From: CBDUMN01 sp965368335
GTDB lineage: Bacteria; Pseudomonadota; Alphaproteobacteria; Rhodospirillales; JAPHRK01
Assembly: GCA_965368335.1 (NCBI GenBank)
Contig: CBDUMN010000093.1
Span: forward strand, 1 to 13,558
DNA: 13,558 nt
Direction: 5' to 3'
Shown here: one piece after another, positions 1 through 6,626 of the stretch
Layout of the letters: every line of letters begins with the position of its first letter
Position numbering within the stretch: position 1 is the stretch's first letter
Made by a program: the position numbers and the translations under genes
Notes under the pieces: generated by a model
Told to the model about the DNA's origin: nothing
Databases searched by the model: none
The model's input: the letters and a program-made list of their open reading frames with translations, nothing else

Positions 1-237
1 GTGACGGCCCTGGCAGCCGATACCGACGGGATCGACGGCACGGAGGACAATGCCGGGGCGTTCGTCGACGGCGGCAGCTTTGCCCGTATGCGGGCCGAGG
101 GTCAGGATCCGCGCGGCTTTGTCCGGCGTCAGGATCCCTATAGCGCCTTTGACCTGATCGGCGACATCTACGCGCCCGGTCCCACCGGGACAAATGTGAA
201 TGATTTCAGGGCGATCCTGATCAAACCTCAAGCATAG
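1..237 (+). CDS. ttuD: Glycerate 2-kinase (MOFRL family), C-terminal fragment
   Basis: This is the last 78 codons of a gene whose 5' part lies left of the window; the frame is open from base 1. The visible part contains ALAADTDGIDG near its start and TNVNDFRAILI near its end, which are hallmarks of the C-terminal MOFRL domain of glycerate 2-kinase/hydroxypyruvate reductase-like proteins (TtuD/GckA). These cytosolic enzymes phosphorylate D-glycerate to 2-phosphoglycerate in tartrate, glyoxylate or serine-cycle metabolism. The C-terminus looks natural, ending four residues after the conserved ILI. The gene converges on cbiD and its last 10 bp overlap the 3' end of cbiD, so no terminator separates them. 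The family is recognised with good confidence; the choice of symbol (ttuD versus gckA) cannot be settled from this fragment. Confidence 0.85.
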   Translation: MTALAADTDGIDGTEDNAGAFVDGGSFARMRAEGQDPRGFVRRQDPYSAFDLIGDIYAPGPTGTNVNDFRAILIKPQA

Positions 238-920
238 TCGTAGCCAAGCGCCGCTTCGATCTGCAGATCCAGCTCACTGCGCAACAAGGCTTCCGAAGTC
301 GATCCGGTACAAGCGGCGATATGGTTCAACCCTTGAGCGCGGGCCACATCAACCCCGCTTTGAATGGCGTGAATCCAGGCCGAACAGGAATAGGGCACGA
401 CAACCCCAGTTGTGCCGAGCACAGAAAGACCGCCAACAATTCCCAATCTCGGGTTCATGGTTTTGAGCGCCAGTTTTTCCCCATTGGGAATGGCGACGGT
501 GATCTCCACATCACCTTCGACCACGGCTTCCATCATCTTGCGCGGAGAAGGATTGATCGCCGGTTCGCCGACACCGATGGGAAGGCCCGGCAATGTCGCA
601 CTGCCAACCCCTTCACCCGCCTTAAAAGTTATCCCCGAACCGGGCGCACCCCACTTAACCGTCGCAACGATTTCGGCCCCATGGGTCACGTCAGGGTCGT
701 CCCCCGCATCTTTAATCACCGAGGCGGTGGCGCGCCCTTCTTCAAGGGTTTTCCTTTGCAGTGAAAACGACGGATTTTCGCCCTTGGGCAAAGTGATCGT
801 CACGGGATCGGGAAAGGTCCCCGAGCTCAAAGCTTCAAAGGCAGCCTTAACCGCCGCCGTGGCGCAGGCCCCGGTGGTCCATCCTTTCCGCAAAGGCATT
901 TTATCGGAACCTTCGGTCAT
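228..920 (-). CDS. cbiD: Cobalt-precorrin-5B C1-methyltransferase CbiD, C-terminally truncated
   Basis: CbiD transfers a methyl group from S-adenosylmethionine to C1 of the corrin ring intermediate; it is the 'anaerobic-type' counterpart of CobF. The first 200 residues match the family closely: RKGWTTGACATAA near the N-terminus, DAGDDPDVTHGA, the GEGVG and GEPAINP motifs, NPRLGIVGG, and LGTTGVVVP followed by CSAWIH. Translation ends soon after CTGSTSEA, with a tail that I cannot align to the family (SELDLQIEAALGYDYA). Family members usually run to about 300-380 residues; this one has 230 with the start chosen here, so about 100 C-terminal residues are missing, including the late GGFAK-type glycine/lysine segment. 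The ATG at 920 is preferred because the conserved part begins soon after it. An ATG at 1007 (29 extra unconserved residues, overlapping the cobA start) and one at 899 are also possible. The gene is divergent from cobA and may be non-functional. Confidence 0.8.
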   Translation of the reverse strand: MTEGSDKMPLRKGWTTGACATAAVKAAFEALSSGTFPDPVTITLPKGENPSFSLQRKTLEEGRATASVIKDAGDDPDVTHGAEIVATVKWGAPGSGITFKAGEGVGSATLPGLPIGVGEPAINPSPRKMMEAVVEGDVEITVAIPNGEKLALKTMNPRLGIVGGLSVLGTTGVVVPYSCSAWIHAIQSGVDVARAQGLNHIAACTGSTSEALLRSELDLQIEAALGYDYA

Positions 921-968
921 GGCGGTTACTGTAGGGGCTTGGCTTGATTTTTCAAAGCCATTGGTGGA

Positions 969-997
969 TTGCGAACCGTGCCGTTCCGGGCTATACC
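969..997 (+). promoter_or_regulatory. Candidate sigma70-type promoter of the cobA operon
   Basis: TTGCGA (969-974) and TATACC (992-997) are separated by 17 bp, each matching four of six consensus bases. They lie in the short divergent region between cbiD and cobA. Transcription would start at about 1004, next to the ATG at 1006, which fits the absence of any purine-rich ribosome binding site before cobA. No cobalamin riboswitch fits into this space. The assignment is by eye only. Confidence 0.25.
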
Positions 998-1005
998 CCT
1001 GGCCC

Positions 1006-1791
1006 ATGATGAGTGATCTTCAAATGGATTTCCCGACCTTCGAGCCGGGCTCGGTTTGGTTGGTCGGGGCGGGCCCCGGCGATCCGGGACTTTTGACCCT
1101 ACACGCCTACCACGCGCTGCAAAATGCCGACGTGATCGTTCACGACGCCCTGGTCGATCCGCGGATCCTGGCGCTTGCCGGTGACGGAATCGCCCTGGAG
1201 TCCATGGGCAAACGGGGTGGCAAAGCCTCACCCAAACAAACTGAGATCACCACCCGATTGATCGAGCTCGCCAAGCAGGGCAAGCGGGTATTGCGCTTGA
1301 AAGGAGGCGACCCTTTCGTCTTCGGGCGCGGACCTGAAGAAGCCGAAGCGCTGGTCGCCGAACAGATCAATTTCCGCGTTGTACCGGGCGTCACGGCAGG
1401 CATCGCCGGTTTGGCCTATGCGGGCATCCCGGCAACCGCTAAGGCGACCAACTCCGCCGTCGCCTTCGTCACCGGCCACAGCGAGACAGGTGAGGTTCCC
1501 GACAGCCTCGACTGGGACGCCCTGGCGCGCTCGGCCGCCGTCATCGTGGTCTATATGCCGATGGCTCACCTGGAAGGCATCCGTGAAAAGTTTTTGGCCG
1601 CCGGGCGCAGTCCCGACGAAGCCGCGGCCATCGTCTCCAAGGCCTGCACACCCGATCAGGCGGTGCTGGAAACCACCATTGGAACCTGTGTGGAAGACGC
1701 ACAAAAGACTGCAATGAAATCACCCGCCCTCTTGGTCGTCGGCGAAGTGGTCCGCCTACGCCAGACCTTGTCCTGGTGGACGCCGTCCTGA
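1006..1791 (+). CDS. cobA: Uroporphyrinogen-III C-methyltransferase (SUMT), monofunctional
   Basis: CobA methylates uroporphyrinogen III at C2 and C7 using two S-adenosylmethionine molecules, giving precorrin-2, the committed step towards cobalamin and siroheme. The protein has 261 residues, the normal size of a stand-alone SUMT without the CysG siroheme-synthase domain. Visible motifs are the SAM-binding loop VGAGPGDPGLLTL (residues 20-32), RLKGGDPFVFGRG (97-109), VPGVTAG (126-132) and the later VTGH. The open frame extends upstream to 412, but that part is antisense to cbiD, and homology begins at the adjacent ATGs at 1006 and 1009 (an ATG at 1024 is a further option). No Shine-Dalgarno sequence precedes the start. 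The gene heads a plus-strand operon; the next gene starts 1 nt after its TGA stop. Confidence 0.93.
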   Translation: MMSDLQMDFPTFEPGSVWLVGAGPGDPGLLTLHAYHALQNADVIVHDALVDPRILALAGDGIALESMGKRGGKASPKQTEITTRLIELAKQGKRVLRLKGGDPFVFGRGPEEAEALVAEQINFRVVPGVTAGIAGLAYAGIPATAKATNSAVAFVTGHSETGEVPDSLDWDALARSAAVIVVYMPMAHLEGIREKFLAAGRSPDEAAAIVSKACTPDQAVLETTIGTCVEDAQKTAMKSPALLVVGEVVRLRQTLSWWTPS

Positions 1792-1792
1792 A

Positions 1793-2590
1793 ATGGACCT
1801 CCAGTCCCTTCTCTTCGACATACTGGTCACCGGCGCGGATATGTGCCGCGTGGCGATTGATCAAGACGGATCGTTGATCGCCAGCCTGTTTCTGGCCGGA
1901 CTGGTCGGCAGCCTGACCCATTGCGTCGGCATGTGCGGCCCTTTCGTTCTGGCCCAGACGGGAGCCCGCCTGGAAATGGTTCCCGTCAATAAGATGAACG
2001 AGTTCTCCCGTCTCGCAGGAGCGGCGCTACTGCCCTATCATCTCGGCCGGACCACGACCTATATGGCGCTTGGCGCAGCGGGCGCAACACTGGCAGGCGG
2101 CGCGGCCAGAGTCTCCGGCTTTCAAGAATTTTCGGCCGTTCTCCTGGCGTTTGCCGCCCTGTTTTTTCTGATTTACGGCATAAAACGCCTCGCCCACCTT
2201 TTTCCCGCCACATTCGGCTGGCTAAGCTTTGGCGGCAAAAACGAAGGGGGCGAAACCGTTTGGTCGAAATTCGTCGCCTCTCTTGCCGGACCGCTGTTCG
2301 CCAGACCAACGGGCTTGCGCGGGTACGGCCTGGGACTTTTGCTGGGATTTATCCCCTGCGGTTTGCTCTATGGAGCGCTGGCCGCTTCAGCCGCCGCCGG
2401 GTCGATCCTGGGCGGCGCTTTCGTCATGGCGGGTTTCGCACTCGGCACGATGCCCGCCCTTCTCGTCATGGGATGGTTGGGCAACCTAGCAATCCGCAAG
2501 TGGCGGGATACGGCCGGTTGGATGGCCCCCTTATTGATGATCGTCAATGCAGGCATTTTAGGCTTTATGGCATGGCGTTTAGCAGGGTAA
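1793..2590 (+). CDS. TauE/SafE-like polytopic membrane protein (COG2836 type)
   Basis: A 265-residue inner-membrane protein with about six hydrophobic segments (roughly residues 28-55, 75-100, 112-130, 177-200, 203-228 and 243-262). Two cysteine-bearing motifs stand out: THCVGMCGP in the first membrane segment (42-50) and FIPCGLLYGA at 186-195; YHLGR at 82-86 is also typical. This pattern is that of the 'sulfite exporter TauE/SafE family' proteins of COG2836, related to the membrane domain of DsbD/CcdA-like proteins. Members often lie beside cytochrome oxidase or copper genes, and the paired cysteines suggest metal or electron transfer, but the substrate is not established. The start is 1 nt after the cobA stop, and two SCO1 genes follow, so a role in copper delivery or redox maturation is inferred from context only. 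'Sulfite exporter' should not be taken literally. Confidence 0.8.
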   Translation: MDLQSLLFDILVTGADMCRVAIDQDGSLIASLFLAGLVGSLTHCVGMCGPFVLAQTGARLEMVPVNKMNEFSRLAGAALLPYHLGRTTTYMALGAAGATLAGGAARVSGFQEFSAVLLAFAALFFLIYGIKRLAHLFPATFGWLSFGGKNEGGETVWSKFVASLAGPLFARPTGLRGYGLGLLLGFIPCGLLYGALAASAAAGSILGGAFVMAGFALGTMPALLVMGWLGNLAIRKWRDTAGWMAPLLMIVNAGILGFMAWRLAG

Positions 2591-2634
2591 GAATAGTCCG
2601 CCCAATACCTTGAAAATGAAACGAGTGGGACGCG

Positions 2635-3297
2635 ATGAGTTTTTTTAGAAGCCGGTTTTTCATTTATCTGTTGGCCGCCTGCGTTTTAGGGCTGTTCATC
2701 TGGTATGGGGAGTCGCTCGAAGACAACCAGGTTGTCGACTTGACGAGCCCGAACGAAGCAAACGAGTCCGTCGCCGCCAAAGTGACCGGAGCGCCCAAGA
2801 TCGGCGGCCCCTTCTCACTGGTCAATCAAAAGGGCATGCCGGTCACCGACCAGATTTTCCGGGGTCGCTACATGCTGGTCTACTTCGGCTACACCTTCTG
2901 CCCCGATGTCTGCCCGACCTCTCTTTCAATCATCGCCGATGCGCTCGACATGCTGGAGCCCAAGGAGCTTGAAAAGATCGTGCCGATCTTCATCACCGTG
3001 GATCCCGAGCGGGATACGCCGGAAGTGATGAAAGAATACGTCCCCAACTTCCATTCCAAATTGGTCGGCCTGACCGGCACCAAGGATCAGGTCTATGCCG
3101 CAGCCAAAGCCTACCGGGCCTACTTTAAAAAAGTGGTCGAGGAAGGCGGGGATGAGGATGCCTATCTGATGGACCACACCTCCATCACCTACCTGATGGG
3201 ACCCGACGGACAGTTCGTCAAACACTTCCCTCACGGTTACGACCCGCAAAAAATGGCTGAGCGGCTGAAAGCCATCCTGGCTGGGAAAGAAGGTTAA
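2635..3297 (+). CDS. SCO1/SenC/PrrC family copper chaperone, membrane-anchored
   Basis: SCO proteins are thioredoxin-fold copper chaperones or thiol reductases that help build the CuA site of cytochrome c oxidase and can act in redox signalling (SenC/PrrC). The 220-residue protein has an N-terminal membrane anchor (about residues 7-24), a 30-residue linker, then the SCO domain. The copper ligands are present: FCPDVCP gives Cys89 and Cys93, and the distal His181 is in MDHTS. TVDPERDTPE and the C-terminal GPDG segment are also family-typical. A GAGTGGGA stretch before the ATG is a plausible ribosome binding site. It lies 44 nt after the TauE/SafE-like gene and 3 nt before a second SCO gene. No oxidase genes are visible, so its client protein is unknown. 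Confidence 0.92.
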   Translation: MSFFRSRFFIYLLAACVLGLFIWYGESLEDNQVVDLTSPNEANESVAAKVTGAPKIGGPFSLVNQKGMPVTDQIFRGRYMLVYFGYTFCPDVCPTSLSIIADALDMLEPKELEKIVPIFITVDPERDTPEVMKEYVPNFHSKLVGLTGTKDQVYAAAKAYRAYFKKVVEEGGDEDAYLMDHTSITYLMGPDGQFVKHFPHGYDPQKMAERLKAILAGKEG

Positions 3298-3300
3298 ACC

Positions 3301-3867
3301 ATGCGTCCATTCGCCATTCTTTTCACTTTTATCTTCCTCGTCTTCACGTCTTTCGAGGGGCAGGCAAAGATGCCCGGTGGCTCCTTCATCATGACGGATC
3401 ACCACGGCAAAGTGGTCACCAATGTGGATTTCATGGGGCGTTTTCAAATCTATTATTTCGGCTACACTTTCTGCCCCGACATCTGCCCCACCGGCCTTCA
3501 GACAATCAGCGACGCCCTCGATTTATTGGGCGATGACGCACAAGATATCGTCCCTCTATTCGTCACCGTCGATCCGGCCCGCGATACGGTACCGGTTATG
3601 GCCGATTACGTTGCGAACTTTCACCCCTCTCTCATCGGACTGACCGGAACGCCCGCCATGACCGAAGGCGTCGCCAAGAAATATAAAATCCGCTACGAGA
3701 AAGTCACCGAGCCGGGCATGGAAAAAGATCAGTACATCATGGATCACACGGCCAGCATGTTGCTTATGGGACCTGACGGAAAATTCCTCACCAAGTTCGC
3801 CCATGGCATTACACCCGAGGCCATGGCCAAACGCATTCGCGAAATCAAGGCCGGCAAACGGCCGTGA
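3301..3867 (+). CDS. Second SCO1/SenC family protein, with signal peptide
   Basis: A 188-residue paralogue of the preceding gene. The SCO domain has FCPDICP (Cys58, Cys62) and the distal His149 in MDHTA, so the full copper-binding set is kept. TVDPARDT and GPDGKF match the first copy, and the two share the YFGYTFCPD stretch. The N-terminus differs: a short hydrophobic segment (4-17) is followed by FEGQA/K, which looks like a cleavable signal peptide, and the linker of the first copy is absent. This copy may therefore be soluble in the periplasm while the first is anchored. GAAGG before the ATG is a plausible ribosome binding site. The TGA stop overlaps the GTG start of cobB (GTGA), which indicates translational coupling to a cobalamin gene. 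Confidence 0.92.
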   Translation: MRPFAILFTFIFLVFTSFEGQAKMPGGSFIMTDHHGKVVTNVDFMGRFQIYYFGYTFCPDICPTGLQTISDALDLLGDDAQDIVPLFVTVDPARDTVPVMADYVANFHPSLIGLTGTPAMTEGVAKKYKIRYEKVTEPGMEKDQYIMDHTASMLLMGPDGKFLTKFAHGITPEAMAKRIREIKAGKRP

Positions 3868-5201
3868 GCCGTTCCCAGACGGTTTCCGGCCTCATCGTCG
3901 CCGCCCCCTCATCGGGCAGCGGCAAAACTTTGGTGACGCTTGGGCTGTTGCGCCATCTGGCTCGCTCGGGCGTGAGCATCGCCTCGGCCAAAACAGGCCC
4001 CGACTATATCGACCCGGCCTTTCACGCCGCCGCAACCGGGCGCGCCTGTTTCAACCTGGACCCCTGGGCCATGCGCCCCGAAACCCTCGCCCGAAGTCTC
4101 TTATGGACCGGTGGCGGCGCCGACTTCGTGGTTTGCGAAGGCGTCATGGGATTGTTCGACGGCGCTTTCGTCTCCGACGGCGACACGGCGGATGGGTCAA
4201 CCGCTCATCTGGCGCAGCTAACCGGTTGGCCGGTGGTTCTGGTGGTCGATGCGGGGGCGCAGGCCGGATCGGCCGCCGCCGTGGTGCGTGGGTTCGCCTC
4301 ACACCGGACGGGGGTCGAAGTGGCGGGGGTGATTTTCAACAAGGTAGGCAGCGAGGCGCACGAGCGGATTTTGCGCGATGCCATGGCCGCCTCCCTGCCC
4401 GAACTTGCCGTCATCGGCTGTCTGCCCCGGCGCAAAGGGCTGACTCTCCCAGAGCGTCATTTAGGGTTGGTGCAAGCCAGCGAACACGATGACCTTGAAG
4501 CCTTTCTCGACGATGCAGCCAATCAAATGGCCGCCCATCTCAACATGGAGCGCCTCCAGGCCCTCGCCCGCCCGGCCAAACTCACGGCAAAAGAAGAGGG
4601 CGACCTCCTCCCCCCTCTGGGCCAGCGCATAGCCATCGCGGAAGACCAGGCCTTCCGCTTTTCTTATCCCCTGATCAAAGAAAGCTGGCGCGCCGTAGGA
4701 GCGGAACTCTTGCCTTTCTCTCCTTTGGCCGACGAAGCGCCTGGCGCAGATTGCGATGCCGTCTATCTGCCCGGCGGATACCCGGAACTCCATGCCGGGC
4801 GTCTGGCGGGCAATAAGCGTTTTCTTTCGGGCCTAGGTCAAGCAGCCCAAGCGGATAAACCGATTTTCGGCGAATGCGGCGGCTACATGGTGTTGGGCGA
4901 AACTCTGGTCGATGCGGACGGCGCGGCCCACAAAATGGCCGGGCTCCTCAAGCTCGAAACCAGCTTTGCCAAACGCAAGCTTCACCTGGGCTATCGCCGG
5001 GCGATTTTACAGCGTGACGGGGTTCTGGGCTCCGCCGGAACATCCTTTAGGGGCCATGAGTTCCATTACGCGAGCATCCTGAAAGAAGACGGCGCTCCAC
5101 TTTTCGATACCGCAAATGCGGCAAAATCGCCTTTAGGCTCCGCCGGCCTTTCCAACGGCTTGATTTCAGGGTCTTTCATCCACCTGATCGATAAAAATTA
5201 A
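3864..5201 (+). CDS. cobB: Cobyrinic acid a,c-diamide synthase
   Basis: CobB/CbiA amidates the a- and c-carboxylates of (hydrogeno)cobyrinic acid using ATP and glutamine. The 445-residue protein has the expected two-domain order. The N-terminal ATP-binding domain carries the Walker-type loop APSSGSGKT (14-22) and KTGPDYIDPAFH (43-54). The C-terminal class I glutamine amidotransferase domain has YLPGGYPELH (301-310), the nucleophile Cys338 in GECGGYM, GHEFHY (397-402) and a final histidine in SFIHLI (His440). The length is typical. The GTG start overlaps the TGA of the second SCO gene by 4 nt. In the aerobic pathway the amidated product is the substrate of CobN, which is encoded about 4 kb downstream on the other strand. 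No terminator is visible after the stop; the operon appears to end here because a phaZ-type control region follows. Confidence 0.95.
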   Translation: MSRSQTVSGLIVAAPSSGSGKTLVTLGLLRHLARSGVSIASAKTGPDYIDPAFHAAATGRACFNLDPWAMRPETLARSLLWTGGGADFVVCEGVMGLFDGAFVSDGDTADGSTAHLAQLTGWPVVLVVDAGAQAGSAAAVVRGFASHRTGVEVAGVIFNKVGSEAHERILRDAMAASLPELAVIGCLPRRKGLTLPERHLGLVQASEHDDLEAFLDDAANQMAAHLNMERLQALARPAKLTAKEEGDLLPPLGQRIAIAEDQAFRFSYPLIKESWRAVGAELLPFSPLADEAPGADCDAVYLPGGYPELHAGRLAGNKRFLSGLGQAAQADKPIFGECGGYMVLGETLVDADGAAHKMAGLLKLETSFAKRKLHLGYRRAILQRDGVLGSAGTSFRGHEFHYASILKEDGAPLFDTANAAKSPLGSAGLSNGLISGSFIHLIDKN

Positions 5202-5227
5202 TCCTCTCCAAATTGCTGTCACAATAG

Positions 5228-5249
5228 TTTTTGTTGCGCTGCACAAAAA
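5228..5249. promoter_or_regulatory. Near-palindromic operator candidate upstream of phaZ (PhaR-like)
   Basis: Perfect 7-bp inverted arms TTTTTGT (5228-5234) and ACAAAAA (5243-5249) flank the core TGCGCTGC. TGC-rich palindromes near polyhydroxyalkanoate genes are known targets of PhaR repressors in alphaproteobacteria, and the position about 90 bp before phaZ fits. A PhaR identity is inference; the core itself is not symmetric. I saw no convincing -35/-10 pair around it. Confidence 0.35.
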
Positions 5250-5306
5250 AAATGGTACTTTTGATCTGTTCCAGTGTCTCTGGGCTGAAAAAAGCTTAAC
5301 GGCGAC

Positions 5307-5326
5307 CCGCTTTTATTAAAAAGCGG
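5307..5326 (+). other. Perfect hairpin in the phaZ leader
   Basis: CCGCTTTT (5307-5314) pairs fully with AAAAGCGG (5319-5326) around the 4-nt loop ATTA. The stem ends 4 nt before the GAGGA ribosome binding site (5331-5335) of phaZ. It has no trailing U-run in either orientation, so it is not a standard terminator. It may stabilise the phaZ mRNA or affect ribosome access; this is inferred from position only. Confidence 0.45.
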
Positions 5327-5339
5327 ACTTGAGGAAAAG

Positions 5340-6557
5340 ATGCTCTACCATCTGCATGAATTTAAGAACGCGATGTCCCATCCCATTCGCATGATGAGCG
5401 AAGCGGCCATGGAAATTTTCCGTCATCCGTTCTTGCCGGTTTCCTACACCCACTATGGTCGCTCCATGGCGGCCAGCGCCGAGTTGGTCAACCGGGCGCT
5501 CAAACATTACGCTAAGCCAGAATTCGGTCTCGACACGACCTTCGTCGACGGCCTGGAAGTAGCAGTTGAAGAACAGATCGTACTCGCCCACCGTTTCTGC
5601 AATCTGCTGCATTTCAAACGCGATACGGAGCGCGAAGATCCCAAAGTATTGATCGTTGCGCCACTCTCCGGCCACTACGCTACGCTGCTGCGCGGCACGG
5701 TCCAAGAACTGCTGCCCGAACACGATGTCTATATCACCGATTGGATCAACGCCCGCAACGTCCCTGCCGCCGCTGGCCCCTTCGGTCTGGATGGCTATAT
5801 CGATTACGTAATCAATTTCATGGAAATGCTCGGCCCTGACGTCCACGTATTGGCCGTTTGCCAGCCCGGCGTTCCGGTAATGGCTGCGGTCGCCTTAATG
5901 GCTGAAGATCAGCGTCGGCGTCAACCACGCACCATGACGTTAATGGGCGGCCCCATGGATACCCGGGTGAGCCCCACCGAGGTCAACGAATACGCTCATA
6001 AAAACAGCATCGAGTGGTTCGAGAAGAACGTCACCGCCACCGTCCCCTATTACTATCCGGGCTTTATGCGCCGGGTCTATCCGGGCTTTATGCAGTTGGG
6101 CGGCTTTATCAGCATGAATTTGGACCGTCATGTGGACGCTCACAAGAAGATGTTCCAGCATCTGATCGAGGGCGACGGCGACAGCGCAGCGGCCCACCGG
6201 GAATTTTACGACGAATACCTCGCCGTGATGGATCTGCCCGCCGAGTTCTATCTTGAAACCGTCAAGACCGTATTCATGGATCATGCCCTGCCGAAGGGCG
6301 AAATGGTCAGTCACGGCCGCAAAGTCGACACCCACGCCATTCAAAACACCGCCCTGATGACGGTGGAAGGCGAGCGCGACGACATAACCGGTCAGGGACA
6401 GACCCACGCCGCCCACGACTTCTGCCCCAACATCCCGGACTCCAAGCGGATCAAATACACGCAGAAAGGCGTCGGGCATTACGGGATTTTCAACGGCCGC
6501 CGCTGGCGCGACGAAATCGTCCCGCTCCTCTCCAAGTTCATCCGGGACAACGCCTAG
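5340..6557 (+). CDS. phaZ: Intracellular polyhydroxyalkanoate (PHB) depolymerase
   Basis: This enzyme breaks down native intracellular polyhydroxybutyrate granules to mobilise stored carbon. The 405-residue protein is the usual size for the PhaZ1-type family, which has an alpha/beta-hydrolase fold and a cysteine nucleophile in place of serine. The nucleophile is Cys174 in the lipase-box-like VCQPG (173-177). The acid is probably Asp347 in EGERDD, and the base His380 in GVGHYGIF; the spacing matches the characterised Ralstonia enzyme. PLSGHYATLLRGT (108-120), DWINARNVP (134-142) and the doubled YPGFM (239-251) are family sequence. There is no signal peptide, as expected for a granule-associated cytosolic enzyme. 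The start has a strong ribosome binding site (GAGGA at 5331). It is preceded by a candidate operator and a leader hairpin and followed by a terminator, so it appears to be a single-gene unit. Confidence 0.95.
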   Translation: MLYHLHEFKNAMSHPIRMMSEAAMEIFRHPFLPVSYTHYGRSMAASAELVNRALKHYAKPEFGLDTTFVDGLEVAVEEQIVLAHRFCNLLHFKRDTEREDPKVLIVAPLSGHYATLLRGTVQELLPEHDVYITDWINARNVPAAAGPFGLDGYIDYVINFMEMLGPDVHVLAVCQPGVPVMAAVALMAEDQRRRQPRTMTLMGGPMDTRVSPTEVNEYAHKNSIEWFEKNVTATVPYYYPGFMRRVYPGFMQLGGFISMNLDRHVDAHKKMFQHLIEGDGDSAAAHREFYDEYLAVMDLPAEFYLETVKTVFMDHALPKGEMVSHGRKVDTHAIQNTALMTVEGERDDITGQGQTHAAHDFCPNIPDSKRIKYTQKGVGHYGIFNGRRWRDEIVPLLSKFIRDNA

Positions 6558-6584
6558 CGCCGACCGGAAAACATTTTGGACAAT

Positions 6585-6607
6585 GCCCGGGCTTGACCCG
6601 GGCTTTT
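6585..6607 (+). terminator. Rho-independent terminator after phaZ
   Basis: GCCCGGG (6585-6591) pairs perfectly with CCCGGGC (6597-6603) around the loop CTTGA, followed by TTTT. It lies 28 nt after the phaZ stop and ends transcription of phaZ. Confidence 0.8.
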
Positions 6608-6620
6608 CCGTCTTTAAAGT
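6593..6620 (+). promoter_or_regulatory. Candidate promoter of the YcgN-family gene, inside the phaZ terminator
   Basis: TTGACC (6593-6598, five of six consensus bases) is formed by the loop and second arm of the phaZ terminator. TAAAGT (6615-6620, four of six) follows after 16 bp. The start of transcription would fall at about 6627, on the ATG of the next gene, which lacks a clear ribosome binding site. The assignment is by eye. Confidence 0.25.
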
Positions 6621-6626
6621 CGAGCC

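Noticed and set aside
412..1005. 198-codon upstream extension of cobA
   Set aside because: It is antisense to cbiD and has no SUMT homology; the family N-terminus begins after the ATGs at 1006/1009.
921..1005. Cobalamin riboswitch upstream of cobA or cbiD
   Set aside because: The divergent gap is only about 85 bp, too short for the element, and no B12-box-like segment is visible there. The cobP operon leader is outside the window.
6053..6093. Direct repeat of about 17 bp encoding YPGFM twice in phaZ
   Set aside because: The doubled YPGFM is part of the normal PhaZ family sequence, not a recent repeat.
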